DNA of 64,000 bases. Source: Flavonifractor hominis (lineage in GTDB: Bacteria; Bacillota; Clostridia; Oscillospirales; Oscillospiraceae). The position numbers and the translations under genes are program-made. Of this stretch, positions 41,274 through 50,063 are shown piece by piece. The stretch lies in contig NZ_JBBMFT010000002.1 in the NCBI RefSeq assembly GCF_040095835.1, forward strand, positions 124,001 to 188,000, in the 5' to 3' direction. Under the pieces are notes generated by a model. That model saw nothing but the letters and a program-made list of their open reading frames with translations, did not search any database and was not told the origin of the DNA. How positions within the stretch are numbered: position 1 is the first letter of the stretch; each line of letters starts with the position of its first letter.

Positions 41274-42680
41274 TTAGAAATTGAAGTAGATGAAGGGGTT
41301 GTAGGTCCCCTTGATGATGAAGCTGGCCGACACCAGAAAGACCGCCGCCGCCAGCACGGCATAGCCCGCGTCCAGCAGGACGGAATCCCGCCGGGCGGCC
41401 CACGCCCGCACCCGGAGGGCCACCGGGGCGGAAAACACCGCTGCCGCCAGCAGCACGGGCAGGTTCTCCCGCAGATAGAGGGTGCCCAGACCGTCCCAGA
41501 GGCCCTGTCCAAACCCGAACATGGCCCCCAGATAAGTTCCGGCTTCCGCCAGCCCGTCTGCCCGGAAGAGCACCCAGGCAAAATTGACCATCAGGAAGGT
41601 AAACAGCCACTTGGCTCCCACCGGCCAGCCCCGGCCCAGATGTCCGTACTTCTCCAGCACCAGCAGCACGAAATAGAACAGGCCCCAGGCCAGAAACGTC
41701 CAGTTGGCCCCATGCCAGATGCCGGTGAGCAGCCACACCACAAACAGGTTGCGGATGTGTTTCCACCGGGTATCCACCCGGCTGCCGCCCAGAGGGAAAT
41801 AGACATAATCCCGGAACCAGGTGGACAGGGAGATGTGCCAGCGCCGCCAGAACTCAGTGATGGACGTGGAGATGTAGGGGTAGTTGAAGTTCTCCAGAAA
41901 GTGGAATCCAAACATCTTTCCCAGGCCAATGGCCATGTCGGAATAGCCGGAGAAGTCATAATAGATCTGGAATGTATAGCACAGCGAGCCCAGCCAGGCA
42001 AACCCAGCGGAGAGCTCCCCGCTCCCCAAGCCGAACGCCCGGTCGGCCACCACCGCCAGCTGATTGGCAATAAGCACCTTTTTCCCCAGTCCCACAATAA
42101 AGCGGGCACATCCGGCGGAGAAATCCGACCAGGTCTCTTGACGGCCGTCGATCTGCTGGGCCACCGTCTCATATTTGACGATGGGCCCGGCAATAAGCTG
42201 GGGAAAAAACGAGATGTACAGCCCCACCTTCAGCGGTGAGCGCTGGACCTGTCCCCGGTCCCGGTGGACGTCCAGCACATAGCTCAAGGCCTGAAAGGTA
42301 AAAAAGGAAATGCCGATGGGCAGCTCAATGCCCGGGATGACGAAAGCCGCCCCCAGGCCGTTGAGGATCCCCAGCACGAAAGTGAGATACTTGAATACGA
42401 ACAGCAGCCCCAGATTCACCGCCAAGGCCGCCGCGATGGGCGCCCGGCAGGACCGCCCGGCCCGTTTGCGGACATCCACCCACAATCCAAAACCGTAGTT
42501 GGCCAGGATGGAGCCCATCATGACCAGTACGAACCAGGGCTCCCCCCAGGCGTAAAAAAACAGGGAGGCCAGCAGCAGAAACAGATTCTGTCCCTGCCGC
42601 CACCGGCGCAGAGGCAGGTAGTAGACCAGCAGCACCAGCGGCAGGAAGAGAAAGAGAAACACCGAACTGGAAAAGAGCAT
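41274..42680 (-). CDS. MBOAT family membrane O-acyltransferase (AlgI/DltB-like)
   Basis: A 468-residue polytopic membrane protein carrying acyl groups across the membrane. About 10-11 hydrophobic segments. Family residues: FFTFQALSYVLDVHRDRG (about 125), FPQLIAGPIVKYETV, FWRRWHISLSTWFRDYVYFPLGGSR (core RRWHISLSTWFRDY, about 265) and GIWHGANWTFLAWG, with the catalytic His (about 316). Paired with the DHHW gene directly downstream, as in alginate and other acetylation systems. Confidence 0.93.
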   Translation of the reverse strand: MLFSSSVFLFLFLPLVLLVYYLPLRRWRQGQNLFLLLASLFFYAWGEPWFVLVMMGSILANYGFGLWVDVRKRAGRSCRAPIAAALAVNLGLLFVFKYLTFVLGILNGLGAAFVIPGIELPIGISFFTFQALSYVLDVHRDRGQVQRSPLKVGLYISFFPQLIAGPIVKYETVAQQIDGRQETWSDFSAGCARFIVGLGKKVLIANQLAVVADRAFGLGSGELSAGFAWLGSLCYTFQIYYDFSGYSDMAIGLGKMFGFHFLENFNYPYISTSITEFWRRWHISLSTWFRDYVYFPLGGSRVDTRWKHIRNLFVVWLLTGIWHGANWTFLAWGLFYFVLLVLEKYGHLGRGWPVGAKWLFTFLMVNFAWVLFRADGLAEAGTYLGAMFGFGQGLWDGLGTLYLRENLPVLLAAAVFSAPVALRVRAWAARRDSVLLDAGYAVLAAAVFLVSASFIIKGTYNPFIYFNF

Positions 42681-42696
42681 AGGGATCTCCTCTGAC

Positions 42697-43065
42697 TCAG
42701 CTTCTTACCGGGACGATCTCGATCCAGTAGCCGTCCGGGTCTTCGATGAAGTAGATGCCCATCTCCGGATTCTCAAAGCAGACGCAGCCCATAGCCTTGT
42801 GCCGCTCCAGAAGCTCTTCATAGCGGTCGGTGAGGAAGGCCAGGTGATATTCCTGCTCCCCCAGGTCATAGGGCTCGGTGCGCTCCCGCAGCCAGGTCAG
42901 TTCCAGCCGGAAACCGGTCTCCCCATCGCCCAGGTACACCAGGCGGAAGGAGCCGTCCCCGGCCTGCTTTTCCTCCACCACTTCCAGCTCCAGTGCCTGG
43001 CGGTAAAAGGCCAGGGAGCGCTCCAGGTCCAGTACATTGAAATTAAAATGATTAAATTGCAGCAT
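42697..43065 (-). CDS. VOC family protein (glyoxalase I-like)
   Basis: A 122-residue metalloenzyme of the glyoxalase superfamily. Two beta-alpha-beta-beta-beta units: NHFNFNVLDLERSLAFYRQA (metal His about 6), then FRLELTW, EYHLAFLTD (second His about 74) and IYFIEDPDGYWIEIVPV (Glu about 117). It is close in style to lactoylglutathione lyase, which detoxifies methylglyoxal, but the substrate may differ in an organism that may lack glutathione. Lies 18 bases after sdaAA, in the same run. Confidence 0.85.
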   Translation of the reverse strand: MLQFNHFNFNVLDLERSLAFYRQALELEVVEEKQAGDGSFRLVYLGDGETGFRLELTWLRERTEPYDLGEQEYHLAFLTDRYEELLERHKAMGCVCFENPEMGIYFIEDPDGYWIEIVPVRS

Positions 43066-43083
43066 TGTCGATTCCTCCCGAAT

Positions 43084-43935
43084 TCATGCCATTTGCTCCG
43101 CGATCCGCCGCCCGGTGGGGGTAGCTGCCAGGCCGCCACCGCCCGTCTCCCGCAGGGCAGCGGGCAGGCTGTCCCCCACGGCACGCATGGCGTCGATGAC
43201 CTCATCGCAGGGAATGGCGCTCGTTATGCCGGACAGGGCCAGCTCAGCGCAGGACAGGGCGTTCACCGCCCCCATCACATTGCGGTTGACACAGGGCACC
43301 TCCACCAGTCCGGCCACCGGGTCACACACCAGTCCCAGGGTGTTGGACAGAGCGATGGCGCAGGCGTGGGCCATTTGTTCCCCGGAGCCGCCCATTACGT
43401 GGACCAGCGCCGCAGCCGCCATACCGGAGGCCGAGCCCACCTCGGCCTGACAGCCTCCCTCCGCCCCGGCAATGGAGGCACGGGTAGCGATGACCTGTCC
43501 GAATCCGGCGGCCACATAGAGTGCCTCCACCATGACCGTATCCGCAAGGCCGTCCCTGGCCTGAAGGGGCAGCAGCACCGCCGGCAGCACCCCGCTGGCC
43601 CCCGCTGTGGGCGCGGCCACGATGCGCCGCATGCAGGCGTTACACTCCCCTGTCTTGACCGCCGCTGCGATCACCGACCGCAAAAAGGGGCCGCACAGCC
43701 CCGGTCCTGCGCCCTCCAGCCGGGCGCCGGAGCCGCCGGTGAGGCCGCTGTGGGAGCGGGCCGCCGGATCATAGCCGGATACGGTGTCCTTCATAGCCTG
43801 CCACAGTCCGCTCATCTGACGCCAGGAGTGGTCCCGCTCCACGCCCCGGTCCCGGAGGTCGTCCTCCAGCACCGCCTGCCATACCGGCTGCTCCCGGGCT
43901 GCCAGCAGCAGCCCCTCTACCGATGAAAACGCCAT
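43084..43935 (-). CDS. sdaAA: L-serine ammonia-lyase, iron-sulfur type, alpha subunit
   Basis: Catalytic subunit converting L-serine to pyruvate and ammonia with a [4Fe-4S] cluster. 283 residues. Cluster-type cysteines are visible in ECNACMRRIVAAPTAGASGV (core NACMRRI, about 137-143), in EGGCQAEVGSASGMAAAA (about 180) and in VCDPVAGLVEVPCVNRN (about 220). The start at 43935 is one base past the end of sdaAB, so the two subunits are co-translated. Confidence 0.95.
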   Translation of the reverse strand: MAFSSVEGLLLAAREQPVWQAVLEDDLRDRGVERDHSWRQMSGLWQAMKDTVSGYDPAARSHSGLTGGSGARLEGAGPGLCGPFLRSVIAAAVKTGECNACMRRIVAAPTAGASGVLPAVLLPLQARDGLADTVMVEALYVAAGFGQVIATRASIAGAEGGCQAEVGSASGMAAAALVHVMGGSGEQMAHACAIALSNTLGLVCDPVAGLVEVPCVNRNVMGAVNALSCAELALSGITSAIPCDEVIDAMRAVGDSLPAALRETGGGGLAATPTGRRIAEQMA

Positions 43936-43936
43936 G

Positions 43937-44605
43937 TCACTCCTCCTCTTCCATGCCCAGGTAGGTCACCCGGTCGATCCCGGGGCAGGCCCGCAGCTCT
44001 TCCACCGCTGCGGCCCAGATGGGCTGGTCGCTCTCGATGACCATCACCGCCAACCCGCCCCGTATATCCCGGTAGAGCTGCATCGTGGCAATGTTGACCC
44101 GCCGGCGGGAGAGCACCCCTGTGACCTCGGCCACCATGCCGGGCTGGTCCTGGTTTCGGATGATCAGGGTGGGCAGATCTCCGGTAAAGCGGGCCTCCAG
44201 CCCGTCGATGGAGCACACCTGTACCCGACCGCCTCCCAGCGAAGAGGCCACCACCTCCAGCCGCTTGCCTCCGGCGTCCTCTACCCGCAGCAGCACGGTG
44301 TTAGGGTGGGCTCCCCGCAAAACGGTCTTGCCCAGGGTCAGTTCCAGCCCCGCCTGGCTGGCCAGCTCAAAGGAGCGGGGCAGCCGGGCGTCGTCGGGCC
44401 GCATACCCAGCAGTCCCGCCACCAGCGCCCGGTCGGTGCCGTGGCCCGCCCCGGTGGCGGCAAAGGAGCCGTGGAGCAGCAGTTCCGCCCGCACAGGCTG
44501 ACTTCCCAGCAGCCGCCGGGTGATCCGGCCGATCCGTGCTGCCCCGGCGGTGTGGGAGGATGACGGTCCAACCATGATGGGGCCCATAATATCAAAGATG
44601 TTCAT
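43937..44605 (-). CDS. sdaAB: L-serine ammonia-lyase, iron-sulfur type, beta subunit
   Basis: Regulatory subunit of 222 residues. The N-terminal serine-dehydratase beta domain (about 1-140) shows DIMGPIMVGPSSSHTAGAAR (core GPSSSHTAGA). A C-terminal ACT domain (about 148-218) begins LIIRNQDQPGMVAEVTGVLS and may bind serine. Starts within the last codons of the chloride-channel gene (ATGA overlap). Confidence 0.95.
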   Translation of the reverse strand: MNIFDIMGPIMVGPSSSHTAGAARIGRITRRLLGSQPVRAELLLHGSFAATGAGHGTDRALVAGLLGMRPDDARLPRSFELASQAGLELTLGKTVLRGAHPNTVLLRVEDAGGKRLEVVASSLGGGRVQVCSIDGLEARFTGDLPTLIIRNQDQPGMVAEVTGVLSRRRVNIATMQLYRDIRGGLAVMVIESDQPIWAAAVEELRACPGIDRVTYLGMEEEE

Positions 44606-45954
44606 GTTCGATCTGCATTCCTCTCATCTCTGCCAGATTCTCTTCTGGCTTCATTGGCTTTCTGGTCGATGTACTCCGCCCGGAACTTGCTGTACACAAT
44701 CTTCTGTTCGCTGTAAAGGCCGTAGTAACCCGAGAGCATATAGGATACCGCGATACACACAGCAAACAGGCACAGGCTCTGGCCGGTGAACATTCCATAA
44801 CTGTCTCCGGCAAAGAGCTCCAGGGCCAGCAGCAGGGAGGTCAGCGGACAGTTGGTAACCCCGCAGAACACGCTGACCATCCCCAGTCCCGCCCCGAAAG
44901 AGGGGTGCAGTCCCAGCAGCGGAGCCACTGTACAGCCAAAGGTGGAGCCGGTAAAGAACACGGGGACGATCTCGCCCCCTTTAAAGCCGGCCCCCAGGGT
45001 GATGGTGGTAAAGAGCATTTTCAGCAAAAAGGCTTCCGGACGGGCCTGGCCTTCCACGGCGGCGTGGATGACCGCCTCGCCCGCACCGTTGTAGTCATAG
45101 CTGCCCGGGGCCCATAGCCAAACCAAAAAGGTCAGCGCCACCACCAGCGCGCCGCCCACTGCGGCCCGGATGACCGGCCGGGGCAAAAAGCGCTCGTACA
45201 GCTTGGGCGCAGCGTGCATCATCCTGCAGAAGAGGATGGACAGCAAGGCAAAGAGCACCCCCATGCCGATAACCTGCACCAGGGTGAGTACATTCAGATT
45301 GGGCACTCCCTGAAGGGAGAAGGCCGTGGCTGGCACTCCCAGGGACTTGGCCACCCACAGCCCCACGATGGAGGAAAGAACACAGGGTACGATGGCGGCG
45401 TAATAGAGCACACCTACGCTGGTAACTTCCATGGAAAACATGGCGGCCGTGAGCGGCGTACCGAACAGAGCGGAAAAGGCGGCCGACATACCGCACATGG
45501 TAATGATGCGCCGGTCTTTGTCGTCCAGGTGCATCCACCGCCCCAGCTTGGAGGAAATGGAGCCGCCGATCTGCAGAATGGCCCCCTCCCGGCCGGAAGA
45601 GCCCCCCACCAGGTGGGTAATGATGGTGGAGAGGAACACCAGCGGCGCCGTGCGCAGGCGCAGGGGCTGGTCCTCCCGCACAGCCACCAGTACAAAGTTG
45701 GTGCCCCGGTCCTTCTCCATGCCGCAAACCCGGTAAAGCAGCACGATGGCCGCCCCGCCCGCCGGCAGCAGCCAGAGCAGCCACGGGTGGGCCTGACGCA
45801 GATCGGTGACGGCGGAGAAGGCGTAGTAAAACCCGGTGCTCACTCCGCCGCACAGCACCCCGCTGATCCCGGCAAAGATCAGCCACTTGATAAAGGTCCC
45901 CGGCTGCTCCAGCCAGTGCCGCAGGGTGTCCCGGTCCTTCAGCACCCCATTCAT
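44602..45954 (-). CDS. ClC family chloride channel/antiporter
   Basis: A 450-residue multi-pass membrane protein of the EriC/ClcA family. Signatures: the gating Glu in GGSSGREGAILQIGGSI (GREG, about 115), the chloride-site region AAFSALFGTPLTAAMFSMEV (core FGTPLTAAMFS), and GAGFKGGEIVPVFFTGSTFG (about 320), the equivalent of the GxFxP motif. No CBS domains at the C-terminus. Start ATG 45954 chosen over a GTG three codons earlier. It heads the run clcA-sdaAB-sdaAA and overlaps sdaAB. Confidence 0.92.
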   Translation of the reverse strand: MNGVLKDRDTLRHWLEQPGTFIKWLIFAGISGVLCGGVSTGFYYAFSAVTDLRQAHPWLLWLLPAGGAAIVLLYRVCGMEKDRGTNFVLVAVREDQPLRLRTAPLVFLSTIITHLVGGSSGREGAILQIGGSISSKLGRWMHLDDKDRRIITMCGMSAAFSALFGTPLTAAMFSMEVTSVGVLYYAAIVPCVLSSIVGLWVAKSLGVPATAFSLQGVPNLNVLTLVQVIGMGVLFALLSILFCRMMHAAPKLYERFLPRPVIRAAVGGALVVALTFLVWLWAPGSYDYNGAGEAVIHAAVEGQARPEAFLLKMLFTTITLGAGFKGGEIVPVFFTGSTFGCTVAPLLGLHPSFGAGLGMVSVFCGVTNCPLTSLLLALELFAGDSYGMFTGQSLCLFAVCIAVSYMLSGYYGLYSEQKIVYSKFRAEYIDQKANEARRESGRDERNADRT

Positions 45955-46127
45955 CCGCTCCACACCTTCCTGTGTCGTATTTCCGCGCAGACAGTGTTAT
46001 TATAACACGCCCGGCGGGCAGGGGAAACTTTTTTCCATGTACTTCTGGATTTTTTCCCCGTATATGATATACTAAAGTATCATGCGTGCCCTCCGGCGCG
46101 CACCTATGTTGTTAAGGAGGAATTACT

Positions 46128-47465
46128 TTGCAACCCCCATTATGGCCTCAGCTTCTGTTTCAGGTCATACTCATTGCACTCAACGCCTGCTTTACCTCTG
46201 CCGAGGTGGCGGTATTGTCCCTGAACGAATCCCTTCTGCGCCGCCAGGCTGAGGAGGGAGATAAGACGGCCGGACGCCTGCTGCGTATCGTGGAAGCCCC
46301 TACCCGGCCGCTCTTTGCCCTTCAGATCGGCACCACGCTGGCCGCTCTTCTGGGTGCGGCCTTTGCCGCAGACCGCTTTGCCGGACGCATCACCAGCTGG
46401 TGGCTGGCATACCATCCCTTGGATCCCACCGGGCAGACACTGCTGCACATCCTGGCCGTGGTCCTTGTCACCCTGGTACTCTCTTGTCTTACGCTGGTCT
46501 TCGGGCACCTAGTTCCCAAGCGGGCAGCCGCCCAGAAAGCGGAAACGGTAGCCCGGCATACCTATGGCGTCATCCGTGTGCTCTCTGTGATCATGTTTCC
46601 CCTCATTGCACTGCTCACTCTTTGCACCAATCTGGTTCTGCGTCTGGTACATATCGATCCCAGCCGGGAGGAGGATGCCGTCTCGGAAGAAGGCATCCGC
46701 ATGATGGTGGACATCGGCGAGGAAAAAGGCGCCATCCAGGCCGGGGAAAAAGAAATGATCGATAATATTTTCGAGTTCGACAACATGACTGCGGCCGACG
46801 TGATGGTCCATCGCACCGACATGGTCATGGTATGGGTGGATGACACCGCCCAGGAGATCGAAGCGACCATCGAGTCCTCCGGCCTGTCCCGTTTTCCTGT
46901 CTATGAGGAGGACGCCGACGATATCATCGGCATCCTGTACACCCGTGACTGGCTGTTGAACGCCAGAAAGGACCATCCCCGTCCGGTACGGGAACTGCTG
47001 CGTCCGGCCCATTTTGTGCCGGAATCCGTGCGTACCGACAAGCTCTTCCGGGATATGCAGAGCCGGAAAGTCCATCTGTGCATTGTGGTGGACGAGTACG
47101 GCGGCACCGCCGGGCTTGTAACCATGGAGGATCTGCTGGAAGAGATCGTGGGCAACATCTATGACGAATTCGATCCCCAGGAGGACCAGGAGATCGTTCC
47201 TCTGGGCGAGAATCGCTGGCGCATCGCCGGTTCGGCCGACTTGGACGACGTGGCCGAGGCGCTGGAAATGGAGTTCCCCGAGGAAGAGGAAGCCGAGACA
47301 CTGGGTGGGCTCGTCTTTGCCCAGCTGTCCGTCATCCCCGAGGACGGCAGTCACCCCGAGGTGGAGCTCTATGGGCTGCATATCCGGGTGGAAGAACTCA
47401 GCGACCGCCGGGTGGAGTGGGCTACCGTGACCAAGCTGCCCACTGCCCCACCGGAGAGCGAATAA
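46128..47465 (+). CDS. CNNM/hemolysin C-like membrane protein with CBS and CorC domains
   Basis: A 445-residue integral membrane protein of the YtfL/CorB group, linked to Mg2+/Co2+ efflux. CNNM domain about 1-195 with four helices (FTSAEVAVLSLNESLL near 25 is typical), two CBS domains (about 215-335; MIDNIFEFDNMTAADVMVHR and VVDEYGGTAGLVTMEDLLEE, core DEYGGTAGLVTMEDL) and a C-terminal transporter-associated domain (about 350-435). Start is a TTG at 46128, seven bases after AAGGAGG; no ATG fits. It is monocistronic and divergent from clcA. Confidence 0.9.
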   Translation: MQPPLWPQLLFQVILIALNACFTSAEVAVLSLNESLLRRQAEEGDKTAGRLLRIVEAPTRPLFALQIGTTLAALLGAAFAADRFAGRITSWWLAYHPLDPTGQTLLHILAVVLVTLVLSCLTLVFGHLVPKRAAAQKAETVARHTYGVIRVLSVIMFPLIALLTLCTNLVLRLVHIDPSREEDAVSEEGIRMMVDIGEEKGAIQAGEKEMIDNIFEFDNMTAADVMVHRTDMVMVWVDDTAQEIEATIESSGLSRFPVYEEDADDIIGILYTRDWLLNARKDHPRPVRELLRPAHFVPESVRTDKLFRDMQSRKVHLCIVVDEYGGTAGLVTMEDLLEEIVGNIYDEFDPQEDQEIVPLGENRWRIAGSADLDDVAEALEMEFPEEEEAETLGGLVFAQLSVIPEDGSHPEVELYGLHIRVEELSDRRVEWATVTKLPTAPPESE

Positions 47466-47472
47466 GAAGCCG

Positions 47473-47509
47473 ACAGGGGCCGCGCACCATGTGCGCGGCC
47501 CCTGTTTTT
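47473..47509. terminator. Bidirectional terminator between the CNNM gene and the nudix operon
   Basis: ACAGGGGCCGCGCA pairs with TGCGCGGCCCCTGT around a 4-base loop, then TTTTT. Confidence 0.9.
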
Positions 47510-47515
47510 AGTTTG

Positions 47516-48076
47516 TCACAGCAGCGCCCGGGCCCGCTCCAGCAATTTGGTGTACACTCCGTCCATCTGCCACTCACAGGTGAGTTCCAGCAGCCGGTCC
47601 GCCGGCAGCCAGCCCACCCGGGTATTCTCCCCCTCCCGCACGCGGAGGGGATCGGTGTCATCAGCCGTCAGCAGATAGCTGACGTTCAGGTGCTGGTGGG
47701 CGCACACCCACTTTCCCCGCTTCACGTGGCCCCACACCGGCAGGATATCCAGGGAGGCAATGGCGGTACTCAACGGGCGGATGTGGGCTACGCCCGTCTC
47801 CTCCCGGGCCTCCCGCAGCGCCACCGAGAGCAGGTCGGCTTCGCCGTCGGCATGGCCGCCGGTCCAGGCCCACACCTTGTAAATATTGTGGTGGGCCATC
47901 AGCACCCTGGAACCGTCCTGGTTCACCACAAAGCCGGAGCTGGTAAGGTGGGCGATCTGGTTCTCCCGGGTAAGAATATTGTCCGGAAACCGCCGCAGGT
48001 AGTCCAGCATCATAGCCTGGTCGGCTGCCTCCTGCTCGCTCCGGGGCACATAGGCGGCAATTTCTTCCCGGTACAT
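47516..48076 (-). CDS. NUDIX hydrolase
   Basis: A 186-residue hydrolase of nucleoside diphosphates linked to another moiety. The nudix box is clear: GGHADGEADLLSVALREAREETGV (G-x5-E-x7-REAREETG, about 92-115). An N-terminal helical portion (about 1-50) precedes it. The start at 48076 shares one base with the folA stop, so it is the third gene of the thyA-folA-nudix operon. Substrate unknown; the context with folate and dTMP synthesis suggests nucleotide housekeeping. Confidence 0.88.
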   Translation of the reverse strand: MYREEIAAYVPRSEQEAADQAMMLDYLRRFPDNILTRENQIAHLTSSGFVVNQDGSRVLMAHHNIYKVWAWTGGHADGEADLLSVALREAREETGVAHIRPLSTAIASLDILPVWGHVKRGKWVCAHQHLNVSYLLTADDTDPLRVREGENTRVGWLPADRLLELTCEWQMDGVYTKLLERARALL

Positions 48077-48558
48077 TATTCCTTCACCCTCTCATAGGTC
48101 ACGTAGCGAAAGCGCAGCCCTTCGTGCTCCAGCGGCGCCTCCTCCTCCACGATACGCCAGGCGGGGTCGGCATCCAGGTCCGGAAAATAGACATCGGCAG
48201 GCCAGGCGTGGTCGATCTTGGTGATGTACGCCCTGTCGCACCAGGGCAGCAGCGCCTGGTACACGCTGGCCCCGCCGATAACGAAAGCGTCCGCCGGGGC
48301 GGCGGCGCGGAGACTGTCCAGATCATGGAACACCTCTGCCCCCTCCGAAGCAAAGGAGCGATCGCGGGACAGGATCAGGTTCCGCCGGTTCTTCAGGGGC
48401 CGGCCGCCGGGGAATGTGGACAAGGTCTTGCGCCCCAGGAGAACGGCATGGCCGGAGGTGAGGGCCTGAAACCGCTTCAGATCGGCGGGGATATAACACA
48501 GCTGATCCCCGTCCTTGCCAATGGCCCAGTTTTGGTCCACCGCTGCGATGACATTCAT
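48076..48558 (-). CDS. folA: Dihydrofolate reductase
   Basis: Regenerates tetrahydrofolate with NADPH. 160 residues. Conserved: MNVIAAVDQNWAIGKDGDQL (start, Met20-loop equivalent), LKRFQALTSGHAVLLGRKTLSTFPGGRPLKNR (core GRKTLSTFP), RRNLILSRD and FVIGGASVYQALLP (about 92). Lies 13 bases after thyA, whose product makes its substrate. Confidence 0.96.
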   Translation of the reverse strand: MNVIAAVDQNWAIGKDGDQLCYIPADLKRFQALTSGHAVLLGRKTLSTFPGGRPLKNRRNLILSRDRSFASEGAEVFHDLDSLRAAAPADAFVIGGASVYQALLPWCDRAYITKIDHAWPADVYFPDLDADPAWRIVEEEAPLEHEGLRFRYVTYERVKE

Positions 48559-48571
48559 AACATTGCCTCCT

Positions 48572-49402
48572 TTATACCGCCACCGGGATGGGCTGGTCCA
48601 GGGTGTGGAACTGATAACCCTCCAGCTTTAGGCTGTCCTTGGTGAAGGCATAGAAATCGGTGACAGACGGGTCGATCCACAGCTTGGGTGCCTCGTAGGG
48701 CGTCCGGGCGATGAGCTCCTCCACCACCGGCACATGGCGGTCGTAGATATGGGCATCGGCAATAACGTGGACCAGCTCCCCCGCCTCCAGTCCGGAGACC
48801 TGGGCCAACATGTAAACCAGGGCAGCGTACTGCATCACGTTCCATCCGTTAGCGGTGAGCATATCCTGAGAGCGCTGGTTGAGGATCGCGTTGAGCGTCT
48901 TTCCGCTGACGTTGAAGGTCATGGAGTAGGCGCAGGGATAGAGGGCCATCTCGTGCAGGTCGTGGTGGTTGTAGAGATTGGTCAGGATGCGCCGGGAAGC
49001 CGGGTTGTGCTTCAGATCGTAGAGCACCCGGTCCACCTGGTCGAACTCCCCCTCAGGGTAGATGTGTTTCACCCCCAACTGATAGCCGTAGGCCTTGCCG
49101 ATGGAGCCATTTTCATCGGCCCAGGCATCCCAGATATGGGAGCTCAGGTCGTGGATGTTGTTGGACTTCTTCTGCCAGATCCATAAAAGTTCGTCCAGCG
49201 CGCTTTTGAAGGCCATCTTTCGGATGGTCTGCACCGGAAATTCCTCCCGCAGATCGTAGCGGTTGATGATACCAAATTTTTTTACCGTGTGGGCTGGGGT
49301 CCCGTCGTCCCACCGTGGACGCACTTGCTGGTCGGTGTCCCACACTCCGTTGGCCAGAATATCCTTGCAGTTCTGTATAAACAATTCGTCGGCGCGGCTC
49401 AT
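48572..49402 (-). CDS. thyA: Thymidylate synthase
   Basis: Forms dTMP from dUMP using methylene-tetrahydrofolate, 276 residues. Catalytic Cys lies in MALYPCAYSMTFNVS (about 160), where the common form reads PPCH; this LYPCAYSMTF variant is a known style in clostridial enzymes. QRSQDMLTANGWNVMQYAAL (core QRSQDMLTANGWN, about 180) and IADAHIYDRHVPVVEELIAR are also conserved. ATG at 49402 behind CAGGAGG; first gene of the thyA-folA-nudix operon. Confidence 0.95.
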   Translation of the reverse strand: MSRADELFIQNCKDILANGVWDTDQQVRPRWDDGTPAHTVKKFGIINRYDLREEFPVQTIRKMAFKSALDELLWIWQKKSNNIHDLSSHIWDAWADENGSIGKAYGYQLGVKHIYPEGEFDQVDRVLYDLKHNPASRRILTNLYNHHDLHEMALYPCAYSMTFNVSGKTLNAILNQRSQDMLTANGWNVMQYAALVYMLAQVSGLEAGELVHVIADAHIYDRHVPVVEELIARTPYEAPKLWIDPSVTDFYAFTKDSLKLEGYQFHTLDQPIPVAV

Positions 49403-49505
49403 GTCAGTCCTCCTGTTTTTTGATTGCGCCATTTCGATTTTAAACTGGAAATGGCAGGAATTTTGTGCTATCTTATATTTATCTGTATTGACGCCCAGGA
49501 GCGTG

Positions 49506-50063
49506 ATGATCGTGAAAGAATCCGCCCAGAAGCCCGTAATCCATATCGGACTGCGCAACCTCAAGACCGCCCTTTCCGCCTCCCTCTGCGCCCTGATCTA
49601 TTATTTTCTGAATCGGAATCCCGCCTTCGCCTGCATCGGCGCCATTTTCGGCATGGGGGCCAATCTGGACCACTCCAAGCTCCACGGCGGCAACCGTCTG
49701 TTCGGCACCATCATCGGCGGTTTTCTGGGTATTATCCTCTACCGCATTTACCTGATCTTCTATCCGGAGGGGGACAACCACCTGCTGTTGGTACCCCTTC
49801 TGTTCGTGGGCGTGGTCATTCTCATTATTCTGGCCCAGGTCTTCTGGGTGGGAGCGGTCCAGCCCGGCGGCGTGGTGCTCTGCCTGCTGCTGTTTTCCAT
49901 CGGTCCCGATGACTACATCTCTTACTCCCTCAACCGCATGCTGGACACCGGTGTGGGCGTGGTCATGTCCCTGTTTATCAACTGGCTGCTCCCCCGGGAG
50001 CGGCTGGACGCCTGGCAGGAGGCGTTCAAAGCCAAATTCCGGTCGAAAGATCTTACCGATTGA
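49506..50063 (+). CDS. Aromatic acid exporter/FUSC-type small membrane protein
   Basis: A 185-residue membrane protein with about four to five helices: LKTALSASLCALIYYF, AFACIGAIFGMGANL, TIIGGFLGIILYRIYLIFY, LLVPLLFVGVVILIILAQVF and a final one. The pattern (IGLRNLKTALSASL, then RLFGTIIGGFLG) matches the ArAE_1/FUSC family, whose larger members export aromatic acids or stress compounds. It lacks the C-terminal cytosolic domain of YgaE-like proteins. Start ATG 49506; a GTG at 49512 is equally possible. The end overlaps the converging MtaB gene by 11 bases. Confidence 0.75.
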   Translation: MIVKESAQKPVIHIGLRNLKTALSASLCALIYYFLNRNPAFACIGAIFGMGANLDHSKLHGGNRLFGTIIGGFLGIILYRIYLIFYPEGDNHLLLVPLLFVGVVILIILAQVFWVGAVQPGGVVLCLLLFSIGPDDYISYSLNRMLDTGVGVVMSLFINWLLPRERLDAWQEAFKAKFRSKDLTD

